NCBI GenBank assembly: GCA_903970445.1
Contig: CAJCIP010000017.1
Span: forward strand, 1-64,000
From: Verrucomicrobia bacterium Tous-C9LFEB
GTDB taxonomy: Bacteria; Acidobacteriota; Terriglobia; Terriglobales; Acidobacteriaceae
DNA: 64,000 nucleotides
Direction of reading: 5' to 3'
Part shown: positions 42,899 to 53,017 of the stretch, in pieces
How positions within the stretch are numbered: the first letter of the stretch is position 1
Layout: each line of letters begins with the position of its first letter
Made by a program: the position numbers and the translations under genes
The notes under the pieces: generated by a model
Database searches by the model: none
The model's input: the letters and a program-made list of their open reading frames with translations, nothing else
What the model was told of the DNA's origin: nothing

Positions 42899-43660
42899 TC
42901 AGGATCGCGGTCTGGGTGCAGGCCTGTGCGACGGCGGGTAGGGGTCCGTGTAGAGCTTATCGTAACGATCGCGAAGCAGGCCGTAACACTCACACGTATG
43001 CTGCTCCAGGAGTTTGCGGTTGACGATCGTCACCACACCGCGTTTGTACTTGATGCAGCCTGCGCGCTGCAATTTACCTGCTACCTCGGCGACCGTCGTC
43101 CGGCGGGTTCCGAGCATGTCGGCAAGGAACTCCTGCGTCATTGGAAGGGCATCCAGTTCTGCGCGGTCCTGCACCATCAACATCCAGCGTGCGAAACGGG
43201 CCTGTGCGCGGTGCAGCCGGTTGCATGCTGTGATTTGGTAGGCGAGGTTCAACTGCATCTGGATGAAGTCGAGAATGCGGGAGTGAATTTCCGGGTCCTC
43301 ATCAAACTGGCGCTGCAGTTCTTTCATCGGAATTCTAAGTGCGGTGCCAGCGAGTTGCATCTCCGCGCGGCCAATCGGCTCACAGTTGCCAAGAAGAAAT
43401 ATAGAACCAGCTACAGCCTCACGACCGAGTGTCGCTAACTCGATGCTGTTTCCGCGCTGCGAGGTGAATACGAACGAAACGATGCCTGAAGTCAGAAAGT
43501 AGGCAAAGCGCGGTTCCTCCCCGGACTCAAATAAAGGGGTGCAGAGGGGCATGTCGCAGTGCTCGGAAGCGCGCACAAGGCGACTCCTGGCAGGCTCGGA
43601 GAGAGCGTTCAGGAAGAAATTACCTGCGCCTCGTGACTGCAACGGCCTATGCTCGTCCAT
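42899..43660 (-). CDS. Crp/Fnr family transcriptional regulator
   Basis: A protein of 253 residues. An N-terminal cyclic-nucleotide-binding domain (about 20-140, ATLGREAVAGSIFLLGN) is followed by a long helix and a Crp-type winged helix (about 180-225, MTQEFLADMLGTRRTTVAEVAGKLQRAGCIKYKRGVVTI). The FNR-type iron-sulfur cysteines are not all present in the N-terminus, so a redox role is not implied. The ATG at 43660 has ggagcggcgag; upstream extension to 43783 is unlikely. It lies upstream of tkt (135-base gap) and may or may not control it. Confidence 0.9.
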   Translation of the reverse strand: MDEHRPLQSRGAGNFFLNALSEPARSRLVRASEHCDMPLCTPLFESGEEPRFAYFLTSGIVSFVFTSQRGNSIELATLGREAVAGSIFLLGNCEPIGRAEMQLAGTALRIPMKELQRQFDEDPEIHSRILDFIQMQLNLAYQITACNRLHRAQARFARWMLMVQDRAELDALPMTQEFLADMLGTRRTTVAEVAGKLQRAGCIKYKRGVVTIVNRKLLEQHTCECYGLLRDRYDKLYTDPYPPSHRPAPRPRS

Positions 43661-43758
43661 CTCGCCGCTCCAATGTGCGTACTCGGCAAACGTGCAACCG
43701 GCTGTGGAAGCGAGTATGAAAGTAACCAATCCTGTAGCGAATGTCCAGTAGACAACGC

Positions 43759-43789
43759 AGCATGTCCTGTTCGCGCAGGACACCCTGCT
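43759..43789. other. Imperfect hairpin after the cold-shock gene
   Basis: gtcctg (43764-43769) and caggac (43776-43781) pair around a ttcgcg loop, with agca and tgct able to extend the stem. It lies eight bases after the cold-shock gene stop on the minus strand. No T-run is seen, so termination is uncertain. Confidence 0.35.
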
Positions 43790-43797
43790 GATGTGCG

Positions 43798-44016
43798 CTA
43801 GAGCGCCCGGTCAGTGATAATGACGTTGTCAGCCTGCGGACCCTTTGTTCCCTGGATGATGGCGAACTCAACATCGTCGCCCTCTTTCAGTGACTTGTAT
43901 CCGTCGGCCTGGATGCTGCTGTAGTGCACAAACACGTCGGGCCCGGAAGGGCTGCTCAGGAAACCGAATCCCTTTGCATTGTTGAACCAGACCACTTTTC
44001 CCTTGAGTCGTTCCAT
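43798..44016 (-). CDS. Cold-shock protein, CspA family
   Basis: A protein of 72 residues, one oligonucleotide-binding domain with RNP1 KGFGFLSS (about 15-22) and RNP2 VFVHYSSI (about 28-35), typical length for bacterial Csp. It should bind single-stranded RNA/DNA as a chaperone of RNA structure. The ATG has gggaagagcagg upstream. The divergent neighbour (plus strand, from 44161) leaves a spacer of about 145 bases holding its promoter and probably its 5' leader. Confidence 0.95.
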   Translation of the reverse strand: MERLKGKVVWFNNAKGFGFLSSPSGPDVFVHYSSIQADGYKSLKEGDDVEFAIIQGTKGPQADNVIITDRAL

Positions 44017-44160
44017 GGTAAACCTGCTCTTCCCTTACTGTTGCTCTAAGAGAGTAAGGAATGGCAGGCATGGCCGTCTGTCTAATACCGGACAAAGGCT
44101 GGTTCGCAGCTCAGGTGAATTTGCATGATTGTGAGCTGTAGGGCTCGCGAGGAGCGGGAG

Positions 44161-44421
44161 ATGAACTGGCACGTGCGCGACGAGACCTTGAGAATCTGGG
44201 TGTCCATCGCAATCAGCCTATTATGGATTCCTACTGCGGCTGCTGCGGCGTTCCTCATGCGTTTGCTCTTCGACGCTAAGAGGTTCCCCTATGACGGACA
44301 AGAAGGACTCGACGCCGTTTTATTTGCGCTGGTGGCCGGCGTTTTGGCGCTGCTGACTTCATACCTTGTCTTCCGCCTATGTCTACGGGCACTAGGTCCT
44401 GGACCGCAGAGCAAACACTGA
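44161..44421 (+). CDS. Small hypothetical membrane protein
   Basis: A protein of 86 residues with two membrane helices (about 12-33 and 50-73). The ATG at 44161 has gaggagcgggag directly before it, a strong ribosome-binding site; an upstream in-frame start at 44125 is less likely. It is convergent with the glucoamylase gene, 14 bases apart. Not recognised. Confidence 0.65.
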   Translation: MNWHVRDETLRIWVSIAISLLWIPTAAAAAFLMRLLFDAKRFPYDGQEGLDAVLFALVAGVLALLTSYLVFRLCLRALGPGPQSKH

Positions 44422-44435
44422 GCATTCCTCAACCT

Positions 44436-46904
44436 TCAAGACTTCGGCTTGGTTGCCGCGCTTCCCTCCTGCGCAGGGCGCGGAGTAATCGTCACGTCGC
44501 AGTTGCGTCCGAGCCAGCGGTCGTTTTGGGGCCAATGCATTGTGAAGGTGATGGTCTCCGTGGGTGTTTTGCCGGCGTCGATATCGACATACCAGCCCGG
44601 CCGCCCTACGTTTTTGGATTCGCTGGTCTGCTTCGTCGCCCAGTTGTCCATCGTCCAAACGACACGAAAACGATCCGCATCCATGATGCGCAGCGTGCCG
44701 CCCTCCACCATGGCGGAGATTGGGCGCGCGGTCTGAAAAATTTCCAGGCGGCTGTGGAACGTGCGATCCTCGGGCTTCACGGCGTAGCGCTTCTCGACGA
44801 TAGGGATACGGTCGTACACCTTTCCATCGACAACGGAGCGCAGCAGCTTGATGTATTCCGCATGCGCCCACACCAAAGGCTGCGCAGAACCTGCGGACTG
44901 GCCGAAGTACATGCCCTCTGACGGCAGATCGGCGAAGTCCCACACCTGTTCGGGGAGCATGCCTCCGACAGAACTGAACGCCTCGATCGCATGGACGTAC
45001 GGCTTTACGTCTCCACCCGCGGCAAGCTCGTAATGCGCGCGCTCGCCGGTGAGGATCGGCCACGCCCGGCCCTGGCCGGAGCCGGTGAATGGGCCGCCAT
45101 CTTTGCGTTGGCCGTAGCCATCGTGGTTGTAGCGGCGCCAGCACGGGCCGTTCGGCGTGTCTCGTTTCAGCACGGCATCGACCACCTTTAGCGAGTCGAT
45201 CACCAGCGGATCATCCGCACGCCGAATGCCGTAGCGCACAAGCTCGAGGAAGCCCGCGTCGATGACCTCGCGTGCTTCGAAGCCATATTTCTCATTCGGC
45301 TCCCGATTGGCGATGTGGATCTCACCCGGCGCCACTGCTGAGTTGTGAAACGGCTCACCTTCGGCCGGCGGGCGAATGCGCATGTAGTGGTACGGCACTT
45401 CCGGCAGCAGCACACCCTGCCTGGTTGTCGTCCAATCATCGAGATTCGCCTCAATCCAGTCGGCATAGTCCTCAAGAAATGTGCCGAGTTCCGCGGAGCC
45501 GCGTTCCCGCAGAATGTCCCCTGCGCAGATGAGCGCGGAGATGACGGCGGCCAACGTAGAGGGCGAGTAGCCTGCATTTTCTTCCCAGCGCTCCTGCTGC
45601 GTTACCGGGGCATAGCGTACGAGAAAGGCTGCGGCGGAGGCGACAAAGGCGAAGATGTCGAAGTTGCCGAGCGCGTCGAGCTTCCATAAACGCCAGGCGA
45701 GAATGATCGGGAACGCGACTTCATCCAACTGGATGCCGGACCAATACGGCGTTCCATCGATCCAGAAGTTTTGCGCGAAACCGCCGTCCGGGTGCTGCGC
45801 GCAAGCGAGATACACCAGTGCTCGCAGGGCCGTATCATTGCGGCCGCAGGCCAACATGGCGGTGGCTGACTGCACCATGTCGCGCGTCCAGACCAGATGG
45901 TAGCCGCCCAGGTCGTCGTCGGATTTTGCCGCTCCCCAGGGGATGGAAGCAGAAGCGATGAACGCTCCGGAGTAGGTCTTGTCCTCGTGCGTCAGGATGA
46001 CGTTCTGCGAGATGCGCAGCAGGTCTCCGCCGTCTGTTGAGGCTGCGGCTAAACGGTCCGGCACAGCCGCGCGGTTCCACTGCACGATGAAGCGGTCGCG
46101 CAGCGAGGCGTAGGGGCTGGCCAGCGTCTGCATCATGCCCGCAACGGCGGAGTGGTTGCCGTGGCCAAGCGCTATGGCGATGGTGAACTCACGATTGCGC
46201 TCCACATCGACCTCACCCATCAACGCCAGATTGCCGTCCAAAGCCTGGCCGAAATTCCAGGTCATGCGCATGTGGGTAGCGAGGTCCTGATAGCCATCGC
46301 TTTTGCCGACGTAGCCGCAGCTGGAGCGACTGAATCCGCAGCTCGCGCCGAAACAAAGGGAAACGCTGTCCTTCCAGGCAAGAATGCAACGCGAGCCGGC
46401 AATTTGCACCGAGCGCGCGTTATTCCCGGCGCCGCCACCGTTCAGGTGCGGTGCGAGCAGAGCGTAACACTTCAGACGCGACAGCAGTTCTTCTTCACCC
46501 TCGATCTTTACGTTCACCAGAACGACGGGATGGTGGGGATCAGAGATGAACTCCTTGGTGACTTTGTAGCGGCCGCCGGGATCGCTGGCGGTGAGGCGAA
46601 CCGCGAGAGCCCTGGGATCCATGTACTCAAACTTGTAGTTCAGGTCGCGCTTTTCTTCGTGGAAGAAAGTTTCTTCATCGGTGAAGAGCAGCTCCATGTC
46701 GCGGGTTTGCGGGCGGTCGATAGTCGGGTAATAGATCTCGTTCAACGTGCCGTGCGACATCGTGTACCAGATCTTGCTGGAGGCGGCGTAGGCGGTAGCG
46801 ACCGCGTCTTTTCTACTCGAAGTCCAGCGCGGCTCGAGACCCGGGGCGCCGAAGGCGGGGCCGTCATCGTCCAGCCAGTTGTAGCTTCCACTTGCGATGC
46901 TCAT
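44436..46904 (-). CDS. Glycoside hydrolase family 15 glucoamylase-type enzyme
   Basis: A protein of 822 residues: an N-terminal beta-sandwich (about 1-270) and a C-terminal alpha/alpha barrel (about 290-690) of GH15, with a further beta-like tail. [18 protein letters not shown] (about 340) is a GH15 hallmark; the [13 protein letters not shown] region (about 438) and [18 protein letters not shown] (about 652) match the positions of the catalytic acid and base glutamates in the family. It should release glucose from alpha-glucans. No signal peptide is seen, so it is likely cytoplasmic, acting on storage glycogen or imported maltodextrins. It fits with glk in the same window. Confidence 0.93.
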   Translation of the reverse strand: MSIASGSYNWLDDDGPAFGAPGLEPRWTSSRKDAVATAYAASSKIWYTMSHGTLNEIYYPTIDRPQTRDMELLFTDEETFFHEEKRDLNYKFEYMDPRALAVRLTASDPGGRYKVTKEFISDPHHPVVLVNVKIEGEEELLSRLKCYALLAPHLNGGGAGNNARSVQIAGSRCILAWKDSVSLCFGASCGFSRSSCGYVGKSDGYQDLATHMRMTWNFGQALDGNLALMGEVDVERNREFTIAIALGHGNHSAVAGMMQTLASPYASLRDRFIVQWNRAAVPDRLAAASTDGGDLLRISQNVILTHEDKTYSGAFIASASIPWGAAKSDDDLGGYHLVWTRDMVQSATAMLACGRNDTALRALVYLACAQHPDGGFAQNFWIDGTPYWSGIQLDEVAFPIILAWRLWKLDALGNFDIFAFVASAAAFLVRYAPVTQQERWEENAGYSPSTLAAVISALICAGDILRERGSAELGTFLEDYADWIEANLDDWTTTRQGVLLPEVPYHYMRIRPPAEGEPFHNSAVAPGEIHIANREPNEKYGFEAREVIDAGFLELVRYGIRRADDPLVIDSLKVVDAVLKRDTPNGPCWRRYNHDGYGQRKDGGPFTGSGQGRAWPILTGERAHYELAAGGDVKPYVHAIEAFSSVGGMLPEQVWDFADLPSEGMYFGQSAGSAQPLVWAHAEYIKLLRSVVDGKVYDRIPIVEKRYAVKPEDRTFHSRLEIFQTARPISAMVEGGTLRIMDADRFRVVWTMDNWATKQTSESKNVGRPGWYVDIDAGKTPTETITFTMHWPQNDRWLGRNCDVTITPRPAQEGSAATKPKS

Positions 46905-47052
46905 GCGTGCTATTAGACCGCAAATGCCTGCGGACGCAGCTGGGAATCGACGTGGGAATATTCAGGACGGAACTCTAACTCTGAGCCGCGCGTGCCGCAG
47001 TCGGCATCCTATGTTGCACACGCTGAAGCGAAACAGCAAAAGGAGCACGCAC

Positions 47053-47667
47053 GTGGCATTTGAACTTCCTCCCCTTCCGTACGACTACGCCGCTTTGGAA
47101 CCGCACATCGATGAAGCGACCATGAAGCTGCATCACGATAAGCATCACCAGACCTACGTGACCAACCTGAATGGCGCCGTAGAGAAGCACCCTGACCTGG
47201 GCAAGAAGACTCCGGAAGAGCTGCTGAAGGACCTCGACAGCGTCCCGGAGGATGTGCGCACAGTTGTGCGTAACAATGGCGGCGGCCATGTGAACCACAC
47301 CATGTTCTGGCAGATCATGAAGCCCAGCGGCGGCGGTGAACCGACAGGCAACATTGCCAGCCAGATAACGACCGACTTTGGTTCGTTTGACGATTTCAAG
47401 AAGACGTTCAACGAGACAACAGCGAAGCAGTTCGGTGCAGGTTGGGGATGGCTGGTGTGGAAAGGTGGCAAGCTTACCATTCTGACGACACCAAACCAGG
47501 ACAGCCCGCTGTCGCAGGGTCTCTATCCCATTCTCGGGAACGATGTATGGGAGCACGCCTACTACCTGAAATACCAGAACAAGCGCATCGATTACCTCGC
47601 CGCCTGGTGGAACACGGTGAATTGGGAAGAGGTCAATAAGCGATTCGATCACGCGCAAAAGTCATAG
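47053..47667 (+). CDS. sodA: Superoxide dismutase, Fe/Mn family
   Basis: A protein of 204 residues, converting superoxide to peroxide and oxygen. The start is a GTG at 47053 with aaaaggag seven bases upstream, giving the normal N-terminus [18 protein letters not shown]; a longer frame from 46897 is rejected. Metal ligands are visible as His27 in [12 protein letters not shown], His in [11 protein letters not shown], and Asp and His in [11 protein letters not shown] (about 160-170). Whether it uses Fe, Mn or either cannot be settled by eye, so the symbol is tentative. No signal peptide, hence cytosolic. Divergent from the glucoamylase gene. Confidence 0.95.
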   Translation: MAFELPPLPYDYAALEPHIDEATMKLHHDKHHQTYVTNLNGAVEKHPDLGKKTPEELLKDLDSVPEDVRTVVRNNGGGHVNHTMFWQIMKPSGGGEPTGNIASQITTDFGSFDDFKKTFNETTAKQFGAGWGWLVWKGGKLTILTTPNQDSPLSQGLYPILGNDVWEHAYYLKYQNKRIDYLAAWWNTVNWEEVNKRFDHAQKS

Positions 47668-47688
47668 TTGCGTCTCTTCGGCATTGCG

Positions 47689-47723
47689 GGCCACTCTCAT
47701 CAAACAGAGTGGCCTTTGCTTTT
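47689..47723 (+). terminator. Rho-independent terminator of the superoxide dismutase gene
   Basis: A 9-bp stem ggccactct (47689-47697) and agagtggcc (47706-47714) with an 8-base loop, followed by tttgctttt, 22 bases after the stop. Confidence 0.8.
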
Positions 47724-47867
47724 GCTTCATGTTGATCCGTGGACGCGATCTTTGATACAAGCGCCGGCCCTTCTCCTAGGTGCTCGGCACTGTTCGGTAG
47801 TCGCACAGAAGAGTCTTTCATCGGACATTTTGCGTCCTACTGATAATCACGTTCCTGTGGGGGATTC

Positions 47868-50800
47868 ATGTGGATTGTTAGGCTGGCGCTGCGGCGTCCC
47901 TACACCTTCGTCGTGTTGTCGATGCTCATTGCGCTGCTGGGCATCGGGTCTGCGATTGAAACGCCGAAAGACATCTTCCCCTACATCAACATTCCAGTCA
48001 TCACGATTGTGTGGACGTACAGCGGGCTAACGCCGTCGGAGATGGAAGGGCGCGTCGTCACAGTTTGCGAGCGCGCGCTCACCACCACCGTCAACGACAT
48101 GGAACACACTGAGAGCGAGAGCTATCAGGGTATCGCCGTCATCAAGGTATTTTTCCAGCCGCAGGTGCAGATTGCGGTGGCTCAGGCACAGGTGACCTCG
48201 ATTGTGCAGACGATTCTGCGCGTGCTTCCTCCGGGAAGCTTTCCGCCATTCATCATCAAATATGACGCGTCTTCTGTTCCAATTTTGCAGTTGGCGCTCA
48301 GCGGGCAAGGCCTGAGTGAAGCCGATCTTTACGACGATGGCCTGCAGTTCATCCGCCCTCGTCTGGCAAACGTGAAGGGCGCCAGCGTTCCGCTGCCGCT
48401 CGGCGGCAAAGTGAAGCAGGTGATGGTCGATACCGACCCGAACCTGATGTACGCACACCACCTCTCTGCGAGCGACGTCTCGACAGCGTTCAACCAGCAA
48501 AACCTTATTCTGCCTGCCGGAACGGCGCGCATGGGTGACAGAGAGTTCATTGTCAGAACGAATTCCAGCCCCCTGGATCTTGCGTCTCTGAACGACCTAC
48601 CGATACGAGCCGCAAACGGCGCCGTCGTGTACGTGAAGGACGTTGCGTCTGTGCACATGGGCTACGCTGTGCAGACAAACATCGTCCGTGAGGACGGCAA
48701 GCGCGCTGCCCTTCTGACGATCCTGAAAAACGGCCAGACTTCTACGCTCGACATTGTTTCCGACACGAAGAAAATGATCCCGCGGCTTTCCGCCGGACTC
48801 GGAACACTGAAGATCACGCCGCTGTTCGATCAGTCGCTCTTTGTGCGCGCATCGATCAACGAGGTGGTACGTGAAGCATCGATCGCCGCAGCGCTGACGG
48901 GGCTCATGATTCTGCTGTTCCTCGGATCGTGGCGCTCAACGATCATTGTCTGTATATCCATTCCGCTTTCCATCGCCACTTCGCTCATCATTTTGACGGC
49001 GCTAGGCGAAACCATCAACGTGATGACCCTTGGAGGCATGGCGCTCGCTGTCGGCATCCTTGTAGATGACGCTACCGTAGAGATTGAGAACACGCACCGC
49101 AACATGGCGGAAGGCTTGCCGCTGACGCGAGCCATTCTGCATTCCGCGCAGCAGGTAGCGGCTCCTGCGTTCGTGTCCACGCTTTCGATCTGTATCGTCT
49201 TTACGCCGGTCGTGCTGCTTACCGGTGCGGCGAAGTTCCTGTTCACCCCGCTGGCGATGGCCGTGGCTTTCGCGATGATGGCGAGCTACTTTCTCTCGCG
49301 CACACTGTTACCGACGATGATGCACTTCATGCTTGGTTCAGAGATCGGGCTTTACCAGGATCCATCTGCTGCAGAGCGAGAAGAGGAGCACAACTTCGTG
49401 TGGCGCTGGCACTCGAAGTTCGACCGGCAGTTCGAGAAGATGCAGCACCGCTACAAGAGCGCCCTGAACTGGTGTTTGGAGAGCGCGGGGATCACCGTTG
49501 CGCTTTTCGCTCTGCTCGTGATCATTTCCCTGCCTGTGGCGTTTCTGATTGGGCGAGACTTCTTCCCCTATGTTGACTCCGGGCAGATGAAGCTGCATGT
49601 CAACCCGCCGCAGGGCATGCGCATCGAGGACTCCGAACAGTATTTTGCTGCTGTGGAGAAAGAAATTCGCCGCGTGATTCCGCCCGAGCGCGTGCAGCTG
49701 ATTCTCGACAACATTGGCCTGCCAGGCAGCGGTATCAATCTCGCCTTCGGCAACAACACCACCATTTCAAATTCCGATGGCGACATTCAGATTGCGTTGA
49801 AGCCCGGCCCGAAAGATACGCAGAAATACACACGCCTGCTTCGCGATGATCTTCACGACAAGTTCCCGGATGCAGAGTTCTTCTTCGCACCCGCGAACAT
49901 CACCAACCAGATTCTCGACTTTGGCCTGCCTGCGCCCATTGATCTGCAGGTAACTGGCCACGGTAAGGACAATTACGGCATTGCCAAGAAGCTCGCCAAG
50001 CAAATCTCTGAGATTCCCGGTGCCGTCGATGTGCACATTCATCAGCAGGTGCAATATCCAACCATGCAGGTCAACGTCGATCGCACAAAGGCAGCGCAGA
50101 TCGGCTTGACGCAGAGCAATGTGTCGCAGTCGATGCTGGTATCACTCTCGGGCACAGGCCAGACGGCACCGAACGAATGGCTGAACCCCGCCACAGGCGT
50201 TAATTACCAGATCGTCACGCAGACGCCGCAGTACCGCATTGATTCGCCGCAGGAACTCGCGCGCACACCCATCACCAGTCCGGCGGGCAATGCATCGCAG
50301 TTGCTTGGCAACGTGGCTGACTTCCGCCGCGATCAGTCTGCCATCATCGTGGACCACTACAACATTCAGCCAGTGTTCGATATCTACGCGGACGTCGATC
50401 GCCGCGATCTCGGTGGTGTCGCTTCGCAGATCGACAAGATCATGGCCGACACGGAGAAGACTCTGCCCAAGACCACGACGCTGGCGCTTCGCGGCGAAGT
50501 GCAAACGATGAACGATTCATTCACGCGTTTGGGCATCGGCATCATCTTCGCCATAGCGCTTGTGTATCTGCTGATGGCGGTAAACTTCCAAAGCTGGCTC
50601 GACCCGCTCATCATCCTGATGGCCATTCCGTGCGCTTTCTCGGGCATTCTCTGGATGCTCTTCCTCACGCACACCACATTCAGCGTGCCGTCGCTGATGG
50701 GCGCAATCATGACCATCGGCGTGGCGACGGCAAACTCGATTCTGCTGGTGGTGTTCGCGAACGATGAGCGACTCGCAGGCAAAGACCGCGTGGAAGCTGC

Positions 50801-51137
50801 GCTCAATGCAGGCCACACACGTCTGCGTCCGGTGCTGATGACCGCCCTTGCGATGATCATCGGTATGCTGCCGATGGCGCTGGCGTTTGGCGAAGGCGGC
50901 GAGCAGAACGCTCCGCTCGGCCGGGCCGTGATCGGCGGCCTGCTGTTTGCCACGGTGGGCACGCTGTTCCTCGTGCCTACGATTTACTCGCTGCTGAAGA
51001 AAAACGCTCCCGTTGACTTCAGCGAGCGCATCAACAAGGAAGCGAACGAAGGCGCGTCGATCAAAGAGCAGCGCAGGCTTGGAACCTATAACCCCGATGA
51101 AGGCCCGGAAATCAACGGCCAGGAGCAGCCCGCGTAA
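47868..51137 (+). CDS. RND efflux transporter permease
   Basis: An inner-membrane protein of 1089 residues of the AcrB/MexF superfamily: a first helix (LALRRPYTFVVLSMLIALL, about 5-23), a periplasmic porter domain, five helices, a second porter region and five more helices. Family features are the TMS4 stretch GGMALAVGILVDDATVEIENTHR (about 390-412, acidic residues for proton flow) and the FxGxG-type repeats. The end is a charged tail rather than a membrane helix. It is the first gene of an efflux operon: its stop overlaps the adaptor's ATG by one base. Substrates cannot be read; Acidobacteria carry many such pumps. Confidence 0.95.
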   Translation: MWIVRLALRRPYTFVVLSMLIALLGIGSAIETPKDIFPYINIPVITIVWTYSGLTPSEMEGRVVTVCERALTTTVNDMEHTESESYQGIAVIKVFFQPQVQIAVAQAQVTSIVQTILRVLPPGSFPPFIIKYDASSVPILQLALSGQGLSEADLYDDGLQFIRPRLANVKGASVPLPLGGKVKQVMVDTDPNLMYAHHLSASDVSTAFNQQNLILPAGTARMGDREFIVRTNSSPLDLASLNDLPIRAANGAVVYVKDVASVHMGYAVQTNIVREDGKRAALLTILKNGQTSTLDIVSDTKKMIPRLSAGLGTLKITPLFDQSLFVRASINEVVREASIAAALTGLMILLFLGSWRSTIIVCISIPLSIATSLIILTALGETINVMTLGGMALAVGILVDDATVEIENTHRNMAEGLPLTRAILHSAQQVAAPAFVSTLSICIVFTPVVLLTGAAKFLFTPLAMAVAFAMMASYFLSRTLLPTMMHFMLGSEIGLYQDPSAAEREEEHNFVWRWHSKFDRQFEKMQHRYKSALNWCLESAGITVALFALLVIISLPVAFLIGRDFFPYVDSGQMKLHVNPPQGMRIEDSEQYFAAVEKEIRRVIPPERVQLILDNIGLPGSGINLAFGNNTTISNSDGDIQIALKPGPKDTQKYTRLLRDDLHDKFPDAEFFFAPANITNQILDFGLPAPIDLQVTGHGKDNYGIAKKLAKQISEIPGAVDVHIHQQVQYPTMQVNVDRTKAAQIGLTQSNVSQSMLVSLSGTGQTAPNEWLNPATGVNYQIVTQTPQYRIDSPQELARTPITSPAGNASQLLGNVADFRRDQSAIIVDHYNIQPVFDIYADVDRRDLGGVASQIDKIMADTEKTLPKTTTLALRGEVQTMNDSFTRLGIGIIFAIALVYLLMAVNFQSWLDPLIILMAIPCAFSGILWMLFLTHTTFSVPSLMGAIMTIGVATANSILLVVFANDERLAGKDRVEAALNAGHTRLRPVLMTALAMIIGMLPMALAFGEGGEQNAPLGRAVIGGLLFATVGTLFLVPTIYSLLKKNAPVDFSERINKEANEGASIKEQRRLGTYNPDEGPEINGQEQPA

Positions 51138-53017
51138 TGGCGAATGATCCAAACGACCCGCAGAACCCGAGCGCTCACTTCAGTAACCGTCCTCATCGTG
51201 ACGGTTCTGCACACGTCGAGAATCGCACGGACCACCAGCTTCCCTGGCCGGATGAGACTGACCCGGCACGGCTAGGCGAAGGCATCGGCCAAGCTGCGCC
51301 ACGCGAAGGACGAGAGCTCGGCGGAAGCTTCGAGCACGCGAACGAGGCATCGCAGTTTGACCTTGGCCGTACGTTCGCGAATCCGAACTATGCCGATGAG
51401 AAGACACTCGGCAACTCGTTCGCCGATCCGAACTCGCTCGACGATGGGCGTATTGGCAAGAGCTTTGAGGAGACTAATTTTAGCGGTAAGAAAGAGAAGC
51501 CGCCGCTGAAGGAACGCGTGCATGCGCCAAAGAACCGCAAGCCGCTGTACTGGATTTTGGCCGGCATCTTGATCTTCGTCGTTGCCGCGTTGCTGTTCGG
51601 TTACATCATGCGGCGCGCCGACAATGATGCAACGGAAAAGTCGGCAAAGCAGGAGAAGAACGAAAAGCCACTGATCGATGTGGCAAAGGTGCAGCGCGCG
51701 AAGAACGGTGCCGGGCTTACTGTTCCAGGCACAACGATTCCGCTCACGGAAGCTTATGTGTATGCGCGCGCAAACGGATATCTCAAAACCAGGTACGTCG
51801 ACATCGGCGATCACGTCCACAAGGGTCAACTGCTTGCGGTGATCGATGCACCCGATCTGGATGCGCAGGTGGACCAGGCGCGGGAGCAGCTCCGCCAGGC
51901 ACAATCGCAGCTTGATTTGCAGAGGTCGCAGCTCGCGCTGAACACAGTGACTGTTGAGCGCTATCGCGTGCTGGTCGCGAAAGGCGTGTTCTCCCGGCAG
52001 CAGGGCGACCAGGAAGAAGCCAACTATGCTTCACAGGTGGCACAAGTGGCAGCCGCCCAGCGCAATGTGCAAGCCTTCAAGGCGAACCTTGACCGCGCGA
52101 TTGCACTGCAGAGCTATGAATATGTTCGAGCCCCCTTCACCGGCGTAGTCACAGAACGCAACGTCGACATTGGCGCGTTAATTTCGGCAAGCGGCACCAG
52201 TTCCGGAGCCATGAACTCACCGCCGCCGCAGGGGCAAACGTCCAGTGCGGGTGGCACATCGCAGGCCGCACAGTCCAACACCGGTGGCACGTCGTCGAGC
52301 CCAAGCTCCGCAGCTACCTCCGCCCAGACGCCGGGCCAGGGTGGGCCGTTGTTCGCGCTCGCGCAGATTGAGCGGCTTCGCATTCTGGTTTCCGTGCCGG
52401 AGGGCTATGCTCCGGTCATTCACACAGGTGTTCATGCGCAGTTGGCGTTCCAGGAGTTCGCCGGTGTGCCATTCGACGGCGATGTGACGCGCACAGCCAG
52501 CTCTGTGGACCCGAATACGCGCACGATGCTCACCGAGCTTCAGGTCGACAACTCGCAAGGCAAGCTGGTGCCCGGGATGTACACCGTGGCGACGTTCCCA
52601 CCAGCTCCTGGTGGCGAAGCTCCTCTGCTGGTGACGGGCGACGCCATCGCGATTCGGCATGACACCTCCATGGTCGCCATCGTGACGAATGGCAAAGTTC
52701 GCATGGTTCCGGTGGTGATCGGGCGCGACTTCGGTACAGCAGTTGAGATCCTGAATGGTGTGAAGGAAGGCGACCTCGTTGTGACCAATGTCACGGATGA
52801 TGTGGTCGACGGTGCTGAAGTCCGGCTGCACAACACACCTTCGCCCGAGCAAACGCCGACACAGCCGCCGGCACAGAACACGCCTCCAGGTGGCTCTTCG
52901 CAGTATGGCGACCAGAGCATTACGGACCGCAACCTGAATGGTCAGCAGGGCAAACAGAACGAGAGGGGCAACGGCAAGGGCGCGCCTAAGCCGTCGGACT
53001 CGGGGAGCAAGCAGTGA
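51137..53017 (+). CDS. RND periplasmic adaptor (HlyD/AcrA-like) with repeated cytoplasmic tail
   Basis: A protein of 626 residues. The N-terminal 135 residues are hydrophilic and come before the single membrane helix (about 137-160, LYWILAGILIFVVAALLFGY); this leaves an unusually long cytoplasmic tail in which five 15-residue units start LG/IG at 46, 61, 76, 91 and 106. After the helix follow barrel-sandwich (AYVYARANGYLKTRYVDIG, about 207), helical hairpin (about 245-325) and the beta-barrel, with a Ser/Gly/Gln-rich insertion near 355-400 and a low-complexity C-terminus. Overlaps the permease gene by one base and the TolC gene by one base, so all three are co-translated. Confidence 0.93.
   Translation: MANDPNDPQNPSAHFSNRPHRDGSAHVENRTDHQLPWPDETDPARLGEGIGQAAPREGRELGGSFEHANEASQFDLGRTFANPNYADEKTLGNSFADPNSLDDGRIGKSFEETNFSGKKEKPPLKERVHAPKNRKPLYWILAGILIFVVAALLFGYIMRRADNDATEKSAKQEKNEKPLIDVAKVQRAKNGAGLTVPGTTIPLTEAYVYARANGYLKTRYVDIGDHVHKGQLLAVIDAPDLDAQVDQAREQLRQAQSQLDLQRSQLALNTVTVERYRVLVAKGVFSRQQGDQEEANYASQVAQVAAAQRNVQAFKANLDRAIALQSYEYVRAPFTGVVTERNVDIGALISASGTSSGAMNSPPPQGQTSSAGGTSQAAQSNTGGTSSSPSSAATSAQTPGQGGPLFALAQIERLRILVSVPEGYAPVIHTGVHAQLAFQEFAGVPFDGDVTRTASSVDPNTRTMLTELQVDNSQGKLVPGMYTVATFPPAPGGEAPLLVTGDAIAIRHDTSMVAIVTNGKVRMVPVVIGRDFGTAVEILNGVKEGDLVVTNVTDDVVDGAEVRLHNTPSPEQTPTQPPAQNTPPGGSSQYGDQSITDRNLNGQQGKQNERGNGKGAPKPSDSGSKQ

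Noticed and set aside
46897-47052. Upstream extension of the superoxide dismutase frame
   Set aside because: It adds sequence unlike the family, and the GTG at 47053 has a strong ribosome-binding site and the normal N-terminus.
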